A DNA stretch of 64,000 nucleotides from Dipteronia dyeriana. Its lineage: Eukaryota > Streptophyta > Magnoliopsida > Sapindales > Sapindaceae. Below, piece by piece: positions 47,980 to 58,644 of this stretch. Below the pieces are notes generated by a model. It did not search any database, was not told the origin of the DNA, and was given only the letters and a program-made list of their open reading frames with translations. The translations under genes were made by a program, and so were the position numbers. How positions within the stretch are numbered: position 1 is the stretch's first letter; each line of letters opens with the position of its first letter. Location: NCBI GenBank assembly GCA_032871835.1, contig CM065296.1, positions 51,985,288 to 52,049,287 of the forward strand. Direction: 5' to 3'.

Positions 47980-50352
47980 AGACAGCGCTCCTGATGCCTT
48001 GGTCAGGCTACCACCCTCAAGAAGGGTCTGAGTGTAAGAGCATAGTTGTCATCCAGATCTCAAGACCAGGAAATAGCTAGGTAGCGCTCCTGATGCCTTG
48101 GTCGGGCTACCACCCCCAAGAAGGATCTGAGTGTAAGAGCATAGTTGCCATCCAGATCTCAAGACCAGGAAATAGCTAGATAGCCCTCATGATGCCCTAG
48201 TCAGGCTACCACCCTCAAGAGGATCTGAGTGTAAGAGGATAGTTGCCATCCAGATCTCATGACCGAGAAATAGCTGGATATCCCTCCTGGTGCCTTGTTC
48301 GGGCTAAGACCCTCCAGAAGGTTCTTAGTGTAAGTGTATAGTTATCATCCAGAACTCTAGACAAGGAAATAGCTATGTAGCGTTCCTGATGCCTTGGTCG
48401 GGCTACCACCCCTAAGAAGGATGTGAGTGTAAGAGCATAGTTGCCATCCAGATCTGAAGACTAGGAATTAGCTAGGTTGCGTTCCTGATGCCTTGGTCGG
48501 GCTTCCACCCCCAAGATGGATATGAGTGTAAGATCAGAGTTGCCATCCAGATCTCAAGACTAAGAAATATCTAGATAGCGCTCCTGATGCCTTGGTCGGG
48601 CTACCACCCCCAAGAAAAGTCTGAGTATAAAAGCATAGTTGTCATCCATATCTCAAGACCAGGAAATAGCTAGGTAGAGCTCATGATGCCTTGGTCGGGC
48701 TACCACCCCTAACAAGGATCTGAGTGTAACAGCATAGTTACCATCCAGATCTGAAGACCAAGAAATAGCTAGACATCGCTCCTGATGCCTTGGTCAGGCT
48801 ACCACCCTCAAGAAGGGTCTGAGTGTAAGAGCATAGTTGTCATCCAGATCTCAAGACCAGGAAATAGCTAGGTAGCGCTCCTGATGCCTTGGTCGGGCTA
48901 CCACCCCCAAGAAGGATCTGAGTGTAAGAGCATAGTTGCCATCCAGATCTCAAGACCAGGAAATAGCTAGATAGCCCTCATGATGCCCTAGTCAGGCTAC
49001 CACCCTCAAGAGGATCTGAGTGTAAGAGGATAGTTGCCATCCAGATCTCATGACCGAGAAATAGCTGGATATCCCTCCTAGTGCCTTGTTCGGGCTAAGA
49101 CCCTCCAGAAGGTTCTTAGTGTAAGTGTATAGTTATCATCCAGAACTCTAGACCAGGAAATAGCTATGTAGCGTTCCTGATGCCTTGGTCGGGATACCAC
49201 CCCTAAGAAGGATGTGAGTGTAAGAGCATAGTTGCCATCCAGATCTGAAGACTAGGAATTAGCTAGGTAGCGTTCCTGATGCCTTGGTCGGGCTACCACC
49301 CCCAAGATGGATCTGAGTGTAAGATCAGAGCTGCCATCCAGATCTCAAGACTAAGAAATATCTAGATAGCGCTCCTGATGCCTTGGTCGGGCTACCACTT
49401 CCAAGAAAAGTCTGAGTATAAAAGCATAGTTGTCATCCATATCTCAAGACCAGGAAATAGCTAGGTAGAGCTCATGATGCCTTGGTCGGGCTACCACCCC
49501 TAACAAGGATCTGAGTGTAAGAGCATAGTTACCATCAAGATCTGAAGACCAAGAAATAGCTAGACAGCGCTCCTGATGCCTTGGTCAGGCTACCACCCTC
49601 AAGAAGGGTCTGAGTGTAAGAGCATAGTTGTCATCCAGATCTCAAGACCAGGAAATAGCTAGGTAGCGCTCCTGATGCCTTGGTCGGGCTACCACCCCCA
49701 AGAAGGATCTGAGTGTAAGAGCATAGTTGCCATCCAGATCTCAAGACCAGGAAATAGCTAGATAGCCCTCATGATGCCCTAGTCAGGCTACCACCCTCAA
49801 GAGGATCTGAGTGTAAGAGGATAGTTGCCATCCAGATCTCATGACCGAGAAATAGCTGGATATCCCTCCTGGTGCCTTGTTCGGGCTAAGACCCTCCAGA
49901 AGGTTCTTAGTGTAAGTGTATAGTTATCATCCAGAACTCTAGACCAGGAAATAGCTATGTAGCGTTCCTGATGCCTTGGTCGGGCTACCACCCCTAAGAA
50001 GGATGTGAGTGTAAGAGCATAGTTGCCATCCAGATCTGAAGACTAGGAATTAGCTAGGTAGCGTTCCGGATGCCTTGGTCGGGCTACCACCCCCAAGATG
50101 GATCTGAGTGTAAGATCAGAGTTGCCATCCAGATCTCAAGACTAAGAAATATCTAGATAGCGATCCTGATGCCTTGGTCGGGCTACCACCCCCAAGAAAA
50201 GTCTGAGTATAAAAGCATAGTTGTCATCCATATCTCAAGACCAGGAAATAGCTAGGTAGAGCTCATGATGCCTTGGTCGGGCTACCACCCCTAACAAGGA
50301 TCTGAGTGTAAGAGCATAGTTACTATCCAGATCTGAAGACCAAGAAATAGCT
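47980..50352 (+). repeat. 8-monomer HOR array A: three units of 791 bp
   Basis: Units start at 47980, 48771 and 49562 and are almost identical. The order of monomers is: m1 with CACCCTCAAGAAGGGTCTG; m2 near consensus; m3 with CCCTAGTCAGG, GAGGATAG and CATGACCGAG, one base short at CAAGAGGATC; m4 with GGTGCCTTGTTCGGGCTAAG and GTGTATAGTTATC; m5 with GGATGTGAG and GAATTAGC; m6 with AAGATGGAT and AAGATCAGAG; m7 with AAAAGTCTGAGTATAAAAGC; m8 with CTAACAAGG and CTGAAGACCAAG. Eight monomers minus the one-base deletion give 791 bp. Confidence 0.95.
48092..48190 (+). repeat. Representative monomer (99 bp, close to consensus)
   Basis: This copy runs from one GATGCC to the base before the next and is exactly 99 bp. 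It differs from my hand consensus only in the last few bases (CCCTCAT instead of CGCTCCT). It carries the parts seen in most copies: a GGTCGGGCTACC block, a C-rich run, GGATCTGAG, TGTAAGAGCATAGTTGCC, a BglII-type AGATCT, and the A-rich tail GGAAATAGCTAGATAG. I chose GATGCC as the start for convenience; a circular repeat has no natural start. It is monomer 2 of the 8-monomer HOR described below. Confidence 0.93.
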
Positions 50353-50362
50353 ATTGATGCCT
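50343..50362 (+). other. Out-of-register junction between the 6.7-kb copies
   Basis: The sequence AAATAGCT, expected to continue AGACAGCGCTCCTGATGCC, instead continues ATTGATGCCTTGG. In the source at 43.63 kb the same ATTGATGCC is preceded by GGTAGCGCT. The joined ends share only the short string GCT, and the monomer at the joint is short by ten bases or more. This suggests joining at microhomology rather than full-register homologous exchange. Confidence 0.88.
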
Positions 50363-53300
50363 TGGTTAGGCTACCACCCCCAAGAAAGTTTTGAGTGTAA
50401 GAGCATAATTGCCATCCAGATCTAAAAGCCAGGAAATAGCTAGGTAGCTCTTCTGATGCCGTTTTCGGGGTACCACCCTTAAGAAGGATCTAAGTGTAAG
50501 AGCATAGTTGCCATCCAGATCTCAAGACCAGGAAATAGCTAGATAGCGCTCCTGATGCCTTAGTCGGGCTACAACCCCCAAGAAGGGTCTGAGTGTAAGA
50601 GCATAGTTGTCATCCAGATCTCAAGACCAGGAATTAGCTAGGTAGCGCACCTGATGCCTTGGTCAGGCTACCACCCTTAAGAAGGATCTAAGTGTAAGAG
50701 CATAGTTGCCATCCAGATCTCAAGACCAGGAAATAGCTAGTTAGAGTTCCTGATGCCTTGGTCAGGCTACCACCCCTAATAGGGGTTTGAGAGTAAGAGC
50801 ATAGTTACCATCCACATCTCAAGACCAAGAAATAGCTAGATAGCGCTCCTGATGCCTTGGTCAGGCTACCACCCCCAAGAAGGATCTGAGTGTAAGAGCA
50901 TAGTTGCCATCCATATCTCAAGACCAAGAAATAGCTAGACAACACTTCTGAGGCCTTGGTCGGGCTACCACCCCAAAGAAGGATTTGAGAGTAAGAGCAT
51001 AGTTGCCATCCAGATCACAAGACCAGAAAAAAGCTAGGTAGCGCTCCTGATGCCTTGGTCGGGCTACCACCCCTAAGAATTGTTTGAGTGTAATAGCATA
51101 GTTGCCATCCACATCTCAAGACCTAGAAATAGCTAGATAGCGCTCCTGATGCCTTGGTCAGGCTACCACCCTTAAGAAGGATTTAAGTGTAAGAGCATTG
51201 TTGCCATCCGGATCTCAAGACCAAGAAACAGCTACACAGCACTCCTGATACCTTGGTCGGGCTACCACCCCCAAGAAGTATCTGAGTGTAAGAGCATAGG
51301 TGCCATCCAGATCACAAGACAAGAAAAAAGCTAGGTAGAGTTCCTGATGCCTTGGTCGCTCTCCTACCCCCAAGAAGGATCTGAGTGTAAAAGCATAGTT
51401 GCCATCCAGATCTCGAGATCAGGAAATAGGTAGATAGCCCTCTTGATGCCTTGGTCAGGTTAGCACCCCCAATAAGGATCTGAGTGTAAGAGCATAGTTG
51501 CCATACAAATCCCAAGACCAAGAAAAAGCTATATAGCGCTCCTGATGCCTTGGTCGGGCTACCACCCCCAAGAAAATTCTTAGTGTAATAGTATAGTTGT
51601 CATCCAGAACTCAAGACCAGGAAATAGCTAGGTAGAGCTCCTGATGCCTTGGTCGGGCTACTACCCCTAAGAAGGATCTGAGTGTACGAGAATAGTTGCC
51701 ATCCAGATCTCAAGACCAGGAAATAGCTAGATAGCACTCCCGATGCCTTGGTCGGGCTACCACCTCTAAGAAGGGTCTAAGTTTAAAAGCATAGTTGTTA
51801 TCCAGATCTCATGACCAAAACCAGCTAGATAACACTCCTAATGCCTTGGTCGGGCTACCTCCCCCAATAAGGATCTAAGTGTAAGAGCATAGTTGCCATC
51901 CAGATATCGAGACCAGGAAATGGTTAGATAGCCATGCTAATGCCTTGGTCGGGCTACCACCCACAATAAGGATCTGAGTGTAATAGCATAGTTGCTGTCC
52001 AGATATCAAGACTAGGAAATAGCTAGATAGCGCTCCTGATGCCTTGGTCATTCTACATCCGCTAAGAAGGTTCTGAGTGAAATAACATAGTTGCCATCCT
52101 GATCTCAAGACCAGGAAATAGCAAGGTAGCGCTTCTGATGCCTTGGTCGGGCTACCACCCCCAAGAAGGATCTGAGTGTAAGAGCATAGTTGCCATCAAG
52201 ATCTCAAGACCAGGAAATAGCTAGGTATCGCTCTTGATGACTTGGTTGGGCTACCAACCCCAAGAAGGATCTGAGTGTAAGAGCATAGTTGCCATCCAGA
52301 ACTCGAGACTAGGAAATAGATAGATAGCCCTCTTGATGCATTGGTCCGGCTACCACCCCCAAGAAGGATCTAAGTGTAAGAACATAGTTGCCATCCAGAT
52401 CTCAAGACCATGAAATAGCAAGATAGCGCTCCTGATGCCTTGGTCGGGCTACCACCCTCAAGAAGAGTCTAAGTGTAAGAGCATAGTTGTCATTAAGATC
52501 TCAAGACTAGGAAATAGCTAGGTAGCGCTCCTGATGCCTTGGTCGGGCTACCACAGCCAAGAAAGATATAAGTGTAGGAGCATAGTTACTATCCAGATCT
52601 CGAGACCGGGAAATAGCTAGATAGGTCTCCTTATGCCTTGGTCCGGCTACCACCACCAAGGAGGTTCTGAGTGTAAGAGCATAGTTGCCATCCAGACCTC
52701 TAAATGAGGAAATAGCTAGGTAGCGCTCCTGATGCCATGGTCGGGCTACCACCTAAGAAGGTTCTAAGTGTAAGAGCATAGTTGCCATCCAGATCTTAAG
52801 ACCAGGAAATAGCTAGATAGATCTCCTGATGCCTTGGTCGGGCTACCACCACTTAGAAGGGTCTGAGTGTAAGAGCATAGTTGCCATCCAGATCCCAAGA
52901 CCAAGAAATAGCTAGATAGCGCTCTTGATGCCTTGGTAAGGATACCACCCCGAAAAAGAATCTGAGTGTAAGAGTATAGTTGCCATCCAGATCTCAAGAC
53001 CAAGAAAAAGCTAGATAGCACTCCTGATGCCTTGGTCGGGCTACAACCCCAAGAAGGATCTGAGTGTAAGAGCATAGTTGCCATCCAAATCTCAAGACCA
53101 GTAAAAAACTAGGTAGCGCTCCTGATGCCTTGGTCGCTCTCCCACCCCAAAGAAGGATCTGAGTGTAAGAACATAGTTTCCATCCAGATCTCGAGATCAG
53201 GAAATAGCTAGATAGGCCTCCTGATGCCTAGGTCGGGGTACCACCCCCAAGAAGGATCTTTTTGTAAGAGCATAGTTGTTATCCAGATCTCAAGACCAGG

Positions 53301-56300
53301 AAATAGCTCGATAGCCCTCCTGATGCCTTGGTCAGGTTATCACCCCTTTGAAGGATCTGAGTGTAAGAGCATAGTTGCCATACGGATAACAAGACCAAGA
53401 AATAGCTATATGGCGCTCCTGATGCATTGGTCGGGCTACCACCCCCAAGAAAATTCATAGTGTAAGAGTATAGTTGTCATCCAGAGCTCAAGACAAGGAA
53501 AAAGCTAAGTAGCGCTCCTAATGCTTTGGTCACGCTACCACCCCCAAGAAGGGTCTGAGTGTAAGAGTATAATTGTCATCTAGATCTCAAAACCAAGAAA
53601 AAGCTAGGTAGCTCTAATAATGCCTTGGTCGGGCTACCACTAACAAGAAGAATGTGATTGTAAGAGCATAGTTGCCATCTAGATCTTAAGACCAAAAAAT
53701 AGCTAGATAGAACTCATGATTCCTTGGTCGGGCTACCACCCTTAAGAAGGATCTGAGTGAAATAGTATAGTTGCCATTCAGATTTCGAGACCAGAAAAAA
53801 AGCTAGATTGCCCTCCTAATGCCTTGGTCGGGATACAACCCCTTAGAAGGATCTGAGTGTAAGAGCATAGTTGCCATTTAGATCTCAAGACCAGGAAAAA
53901 ACAAGGTAGCGCTCCTGATGCCTTGGTCGCTCTCCCACCCCAAAGAAGGATCTGAGTGTAAGAGTATAGTTTCCATCCAGATCTCGAGATCAGGAAATAG
54001 CTAGATAGGCCTTCTGATGCCTAGGTCAGGGTACCACCCCCAAGAAGGATCTGCAAGAGCATAGTCGTTATCCAGATCTCAGGACCAGGAAATAGCTAGA
54101 TAGCCCTGTCGATGCCTTGGTCAGGTTATCACCCCTTAGAAGGCTCTAAGTGTAAGAGCATAGTTGCCATACAGATCCCAAGACCAAGAAATTGCTATAT
54201 GGCGCTCCTGATGCCTTCATCGGGCTACCACTCCCAAGAAAATTCTTAGTGTAAGAGTATGGTTGTAATCCAGAGCTCAAGACCAGGAAAAAGCTAGGTA
54301 GCCCTCCTGATGCCTTGGTCAGGCTACTAACCCCAAGAAGTATCTAAGTGTAAGAGTATAGTTGTCATCTAGATCTCAAAACCAAGAAAATGCTAGGTAG
54401 CTCTAATGATGCCTTAGTCGGGCTACCACTAACAAGAAGGATCTGAGTGTAAGAGCATAGTTGCCATCTAGATCTTAAGACCAAGAAATAGTGAGATAGC
54501 ACTCCTGATGCCTTGGTTGGGCTACCACCTTTAAGAAGGATCTGAGTGAAAGAGCATAGTTTCCGTTCAGATCTCGAGACCAGAAAAAAGCTAGATTGCC
54601 CTCCTAATGCCTTGGTCGGGCTACCACACCTAAGAAGGATCTGAGTGTAAGAGCATAGTTACCATCCAGATCTGAAGACCAAGAAATAGCTAGACAGCGC
54701 TCCTGATGCCTTGGTCAGGCTACCACCCTCAAGAAGGGTCTGAGTGTAAGAGCATAGTTGTCATCCAGATCTCAAGACCAGGAAATAGCTAGGTAGCGCT
54801 CCTGATGCCTTGGTCGGGCTACCACCCCCAAGAAGGATCTGAGTGTAAGAGCATAGTTGCCATCCAGATCTCAAGACCAGGAAATAGCTAGATAGCCCTC
54901 ATGATGCCCTAGTCAGGCTACCACCCTCAAGAGGATCTGAGTGTAAGAGGATAGTTGCCATCCAGATCTCATGACCGAGAAATAGCTGGATATCCCTCCT
55001 GGTGCCTTGTTCGGGCTAAGACCCTCCAGAAGGTTCTTAGTGTAAGTGTATAGTTATCATCCAGAACTCTAGACAAGGAAATAGCTATGTAGCGTTCCTG
55101 ATGCCTAGGTCGGGCTACCACCCCTAAGAAGGATGTGAGTGTAAGAGCATAGTTGCCATCCAGATCTGAAGACTAGGAATTAGCTAGGTAGCGTTCCTGA
55201 TGCCTTGGTCGGGCTACCACCCCCAAGATGGATATGAGTGTAAGATCATAGTTGCCATCCAGATCTCAAGACTAAGAAATATCTAGATAGCGCTCCTGAT
55301 GCCTTGGTCGGGCTACCACCCCCAAGAAAAGTCTGAGTATAAAAGCATAGTTGTCATCCATATCTCAAGACCAGGAAATAGCTAGGTAGAGCTCATGATG
55401 CCTTGGTCGGGCTACCACCCCTAACAAGGATCTGAGTGTAAGAGCATAGTTACCATCCAGATCTGAAGACCAAGAAATAGCTAGACATCGCTCCTGATGC
55501 CTTGGTCAGGCTACCACCCTCAAGAAGGGTCTGAGTGTAAGAGCAGAGTTGTCATCCAGATCTCAAGACCAGGAAATAGCTAGGTAGCGCTCCTGATGCC
55601 TTGGTCGGGCTACCACCCCCAAGAAGGATCTGAGTGTAAGAGCATAGTTGCCATCCAGATCTCAAGACCAGGAAATAGCTAGATAGCCCTCATGATGCCC
55701 TAGTCAGGCTACCACCCTCAAGAGGATCTGAGTGTAAGAGGATAGTTGCCATCCAGATCTCATGACCGAGAAATAGCTGGATATCCCTCCTAGTGCCTTG
55801 TTCGGGCTAAGACCCTCCAGAAGGTTCTTAGTGTAAGTGTATAGTTATCATCCAGAACTCTAGACCAGGAAATAGCTATGTAGCGTTCCTGATGCCTTGG
55901 TCGGGATACCACCCCTAAGAAGGATGTGAGTGTAAGAGCATAGTTGCCATCCAGATCTGAAGACTAGGAATTAGCTAGGTAGCGTTCCTGATGCCTTGGT
56001 CGGGCTACCACCCCCAAGATGGATCTGAGTGTAAGATCAGAGCTGCCATCCAGATCTCAAGACTAAGAAATATCTAGATAGCGCTCCTGATGCCTTGGTC
56101 GGGCTACCACCTCCAAGAAAAGTCTGAGTATAAAAGCATAGTTGTCATCCATATCTCAAGACCAGGAAATAGCTAGGTAGAGCTCATGATGCCTTGGTCG
56201 GGCTACCACCCCTAACAAGGATCTGAGTGTAAGAGCATAGTTACCATCAAGATCTGAAGACCAAGAAATAGCTAGACAGCGCTCCTGATGCCTTGGTCAG

Positions 56301-57064
56301 GCTACCACCCTCAAGAAGGGTCTGAGTGTAAGAGCATAGTTGTCATCCAGATCTCAAGACCAGGAAATAGCTAGGTAGCGCTCCTGATGCCTTGGTCGGG
56401 CTACCACACCCAAGAAGGATCTGAGTGTAAGAGCATAGTTGCCATCCAGATCTCAAGACCAGGAAATAGCTAGATAGCCCTCATGATGCCCTAGTCAGGC
56501 TACCACCCTCAAGAGGATCTGAGTGTAAGAGGATAGTTGCCATCCAGATCTCATGACCGAGAAATAGCTGGATATCCCTCCTGGTGCCTTGTTCGGGCTA
56601 AGACCCTCCAGAAGGTTCTTAGTGTAAGTGTATAGTTATCATCCAGAACTCTAGACCAGGAAATAACTATGTAGCGTTCCTGATGCCTTGGTCGGGCTAC
56701 CACCCCTAAGAAGGATGTGAGTGTAAGAGCATAGTTGCCATCCAGATCTGAAGACTAGGAATTAGCTAGGTAGCGTTCCGGATGCCTTGGTCGGGCTACC
56801 ACCCCCAAGATGGATCTGAGTGTAAGATCAGAGTTGCCATCCAGATCTCAAGACTAAGAAATATCTAGATAGCGCTCCTGATGCCTTGGTCGGGCTACCA
56901 CCCCCAAGAAAAGTCTGAGTATAAAAGCATAGTTGTCATCCATATCTCAAGACCAGGAAATAGCTAGGTTGAGCTCATGATGCCTTGGTCGGGCTACCAC
57001 CCCTAACAAGGATCTGAGTGTAAGAGCATAGTTACCATCAAGATCTGAAGACCAAGAAATAGCT
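50353..57064 (+). repeat. 6.7-kb tandem duplication, copy 2 (6,712 bp)
   Basis: Near-identical to 43642-50352. It ends at the point where copy 1 joined copy 2. Beyond it, the HOR array simply continues for five more units, so the duplication copied the left edge and the first three HOR units of the array. Private changes include GGATCTGCAAGAGC at about 54049 versus CTGTAAG in copy 1, and CTTGATGCC for CTCCTGATGCC near 52923. Confidence 0.93.
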
Positions 57065-57855
57065 AGACAGCGCTCCTGATGCCTTGGTAAGGCTACCACC
57101 CTCAAGAAGGGTCTGAGTGTAAGAGCATAGTTGTCATCCAGATCTCAAGACCAGGAAATATCTAGGTAGCGCTCCTGATGCCTTGGTCGGGCTACCACCC
57201 CCAAGAAGGATCTGAGTGTAAGAGCATAGTTGCCATCCAGATCTCAAGACCATGAAATAGCTAGATAGCCCTCATGATGCCCTAGTCAGGCTACCACCCT
57301 CTAGAGGATCTGATTGTAAGAGGATAGTTGCCATCCAGATCTCATGACCGAGAAATAGCTGGATATCCCTCCTGGTGCCTTGTTCGGGCTAAGACCCTCC
57401 AGAAGGTTCTTAGTGTAAGTGTATAGTTATCATCCAGAACTCTAGACCAGGAAATAGCTATATAGCGTTCCTGATGCCTTGGTCGGGCTACCACCCCTAA
57501 GAAGGATGTGAGTGTAAGAGCATAGTTGCCATCCAGATCTGAAGACTAGGAATTAGCTAGGTAGCGTTCTGGATGCCTTGGTCGGGCTACCACCCCCAAG
57601 ATGGATCTGAGTGTAAGATCAGAGTTGCCATCCAGATCTCAAGACTAAGAAATATCTAGATAGCGCTCCTGATGCCTTGGTCGATCTACCACCCCCAAGA
57701 AAAGTCTGAGTATAAAAGCATAGTTGTCATCCATATCTCAAGACCAGGAAATAGCTAGGTAGAGCTCATGATGCCTTGGTCGGGCTACCACCCCTAACAA
57801 GGATCTGAGTGTAAGAGCATAGTTACCATCCAGATCTGAAGACCAAGAAATAGCT

Positions 57856-58644
57856 AGACAGCGCTCCTGATGCCTTGGTCAGGCTACCATCCTCAAGAAG
57901 GGTCTGAGTGTAAGAGCATAGTTGTCATCCAGATCTCAAGACCAGGAAATAGCTAGGTAGCGATCCTGATGCCTTGGTCGGGCTACCACCCCCAAGAAGG
58001 ATCTGAGTGTAAGAGCATAGTTGCCATCCAGATCTCAAGACCAGGAAATAGCTAGATAGCCCTCATGATGCCCTAGTCAGGCTACCACCCTCAAGAGGAT
58101 CTGAGTGTAAGAGGATAGTTTCCATCCAGATCTCATGATCGAGAAATAGCTGGATATCCCTCCTGGTGCCTTGTTCGGTCTAAGACCCTCAAGAAGGTTC
58201 TTAGTGTAAGTGTATAGTTGTCATCCAGAACTCTAGACCAGGAAATAGCTAGGTAGCGTTCCTGATGCCTTGGTCGGGCTACCACCCTAAGAAGGATGTG
58301 AGTGTAAGCGCATAGTTGCCATTCAGATCTGAAGACTATGAATTAGCTAGGTAGCGTTCCTGATGCCTTGGTCGGGCTACCACCCCAAGATGGATCTGAG
58401 TGTAAGATCAGAGTTGCCATCCAGATCTCAAGACTAAGAAATTACTAGATAGCGCTCCTGATGCCTTGGTCGGGCTACCACCCCCCAGAAAAGTCTGAGT
58501 ATAAAAGCATAGTTGTCATCCATATCTCAAGACCAGGAAATAGCTAGGTAGAGCTCCTGATGCCTTGGTCGGGCTACCACCCCTAACAAGGATCTGAGTG
58601 TAAGAGCATAGTTACCATCCAGATCTGAAGACCAAGAAATAGCT
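57856..58644 (+). repeat. Hybrid HOR unit between subtypes B1 and B2
   Basis: Monomers m1-m3 are of the early type (CAAGAGGATC deletion in m3). From m4 on the unit has the late type: TTCGGTCTAAGACCCTCAAG, TTGTCATCCAGAACTC, the one-base losses in m5 and m6, and GAGCTCCTG instead of GAGCTCATG. The three one-base losses together give 789 bp, the shortest unit of the array. The switch lies between m3 and m4, near 58140-58180. Confidence 0.88.

Larger units (their letters stand above)
43642..50352 (+). repeat. 6,711-bp tandem duplication, copy 1
   Basis: Every landmark from ATTGATGCC at 43642 recurs 6,711 bp later, and 6,712 bp later after a one-A length change near 47080/53790. The unit ends with three full 8-monomer HOR units (47980-50352). 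Its total is not a multiple of 99, because the joint at 50352/50353 is out of register and several monomers carry small indels, for example GGATCTGTAAGAGC near 47337, which has lost four bases. The copies differ by only a few isolated substitutions, so the duplication is recent or recently homogenised. Confidence 0.93.
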
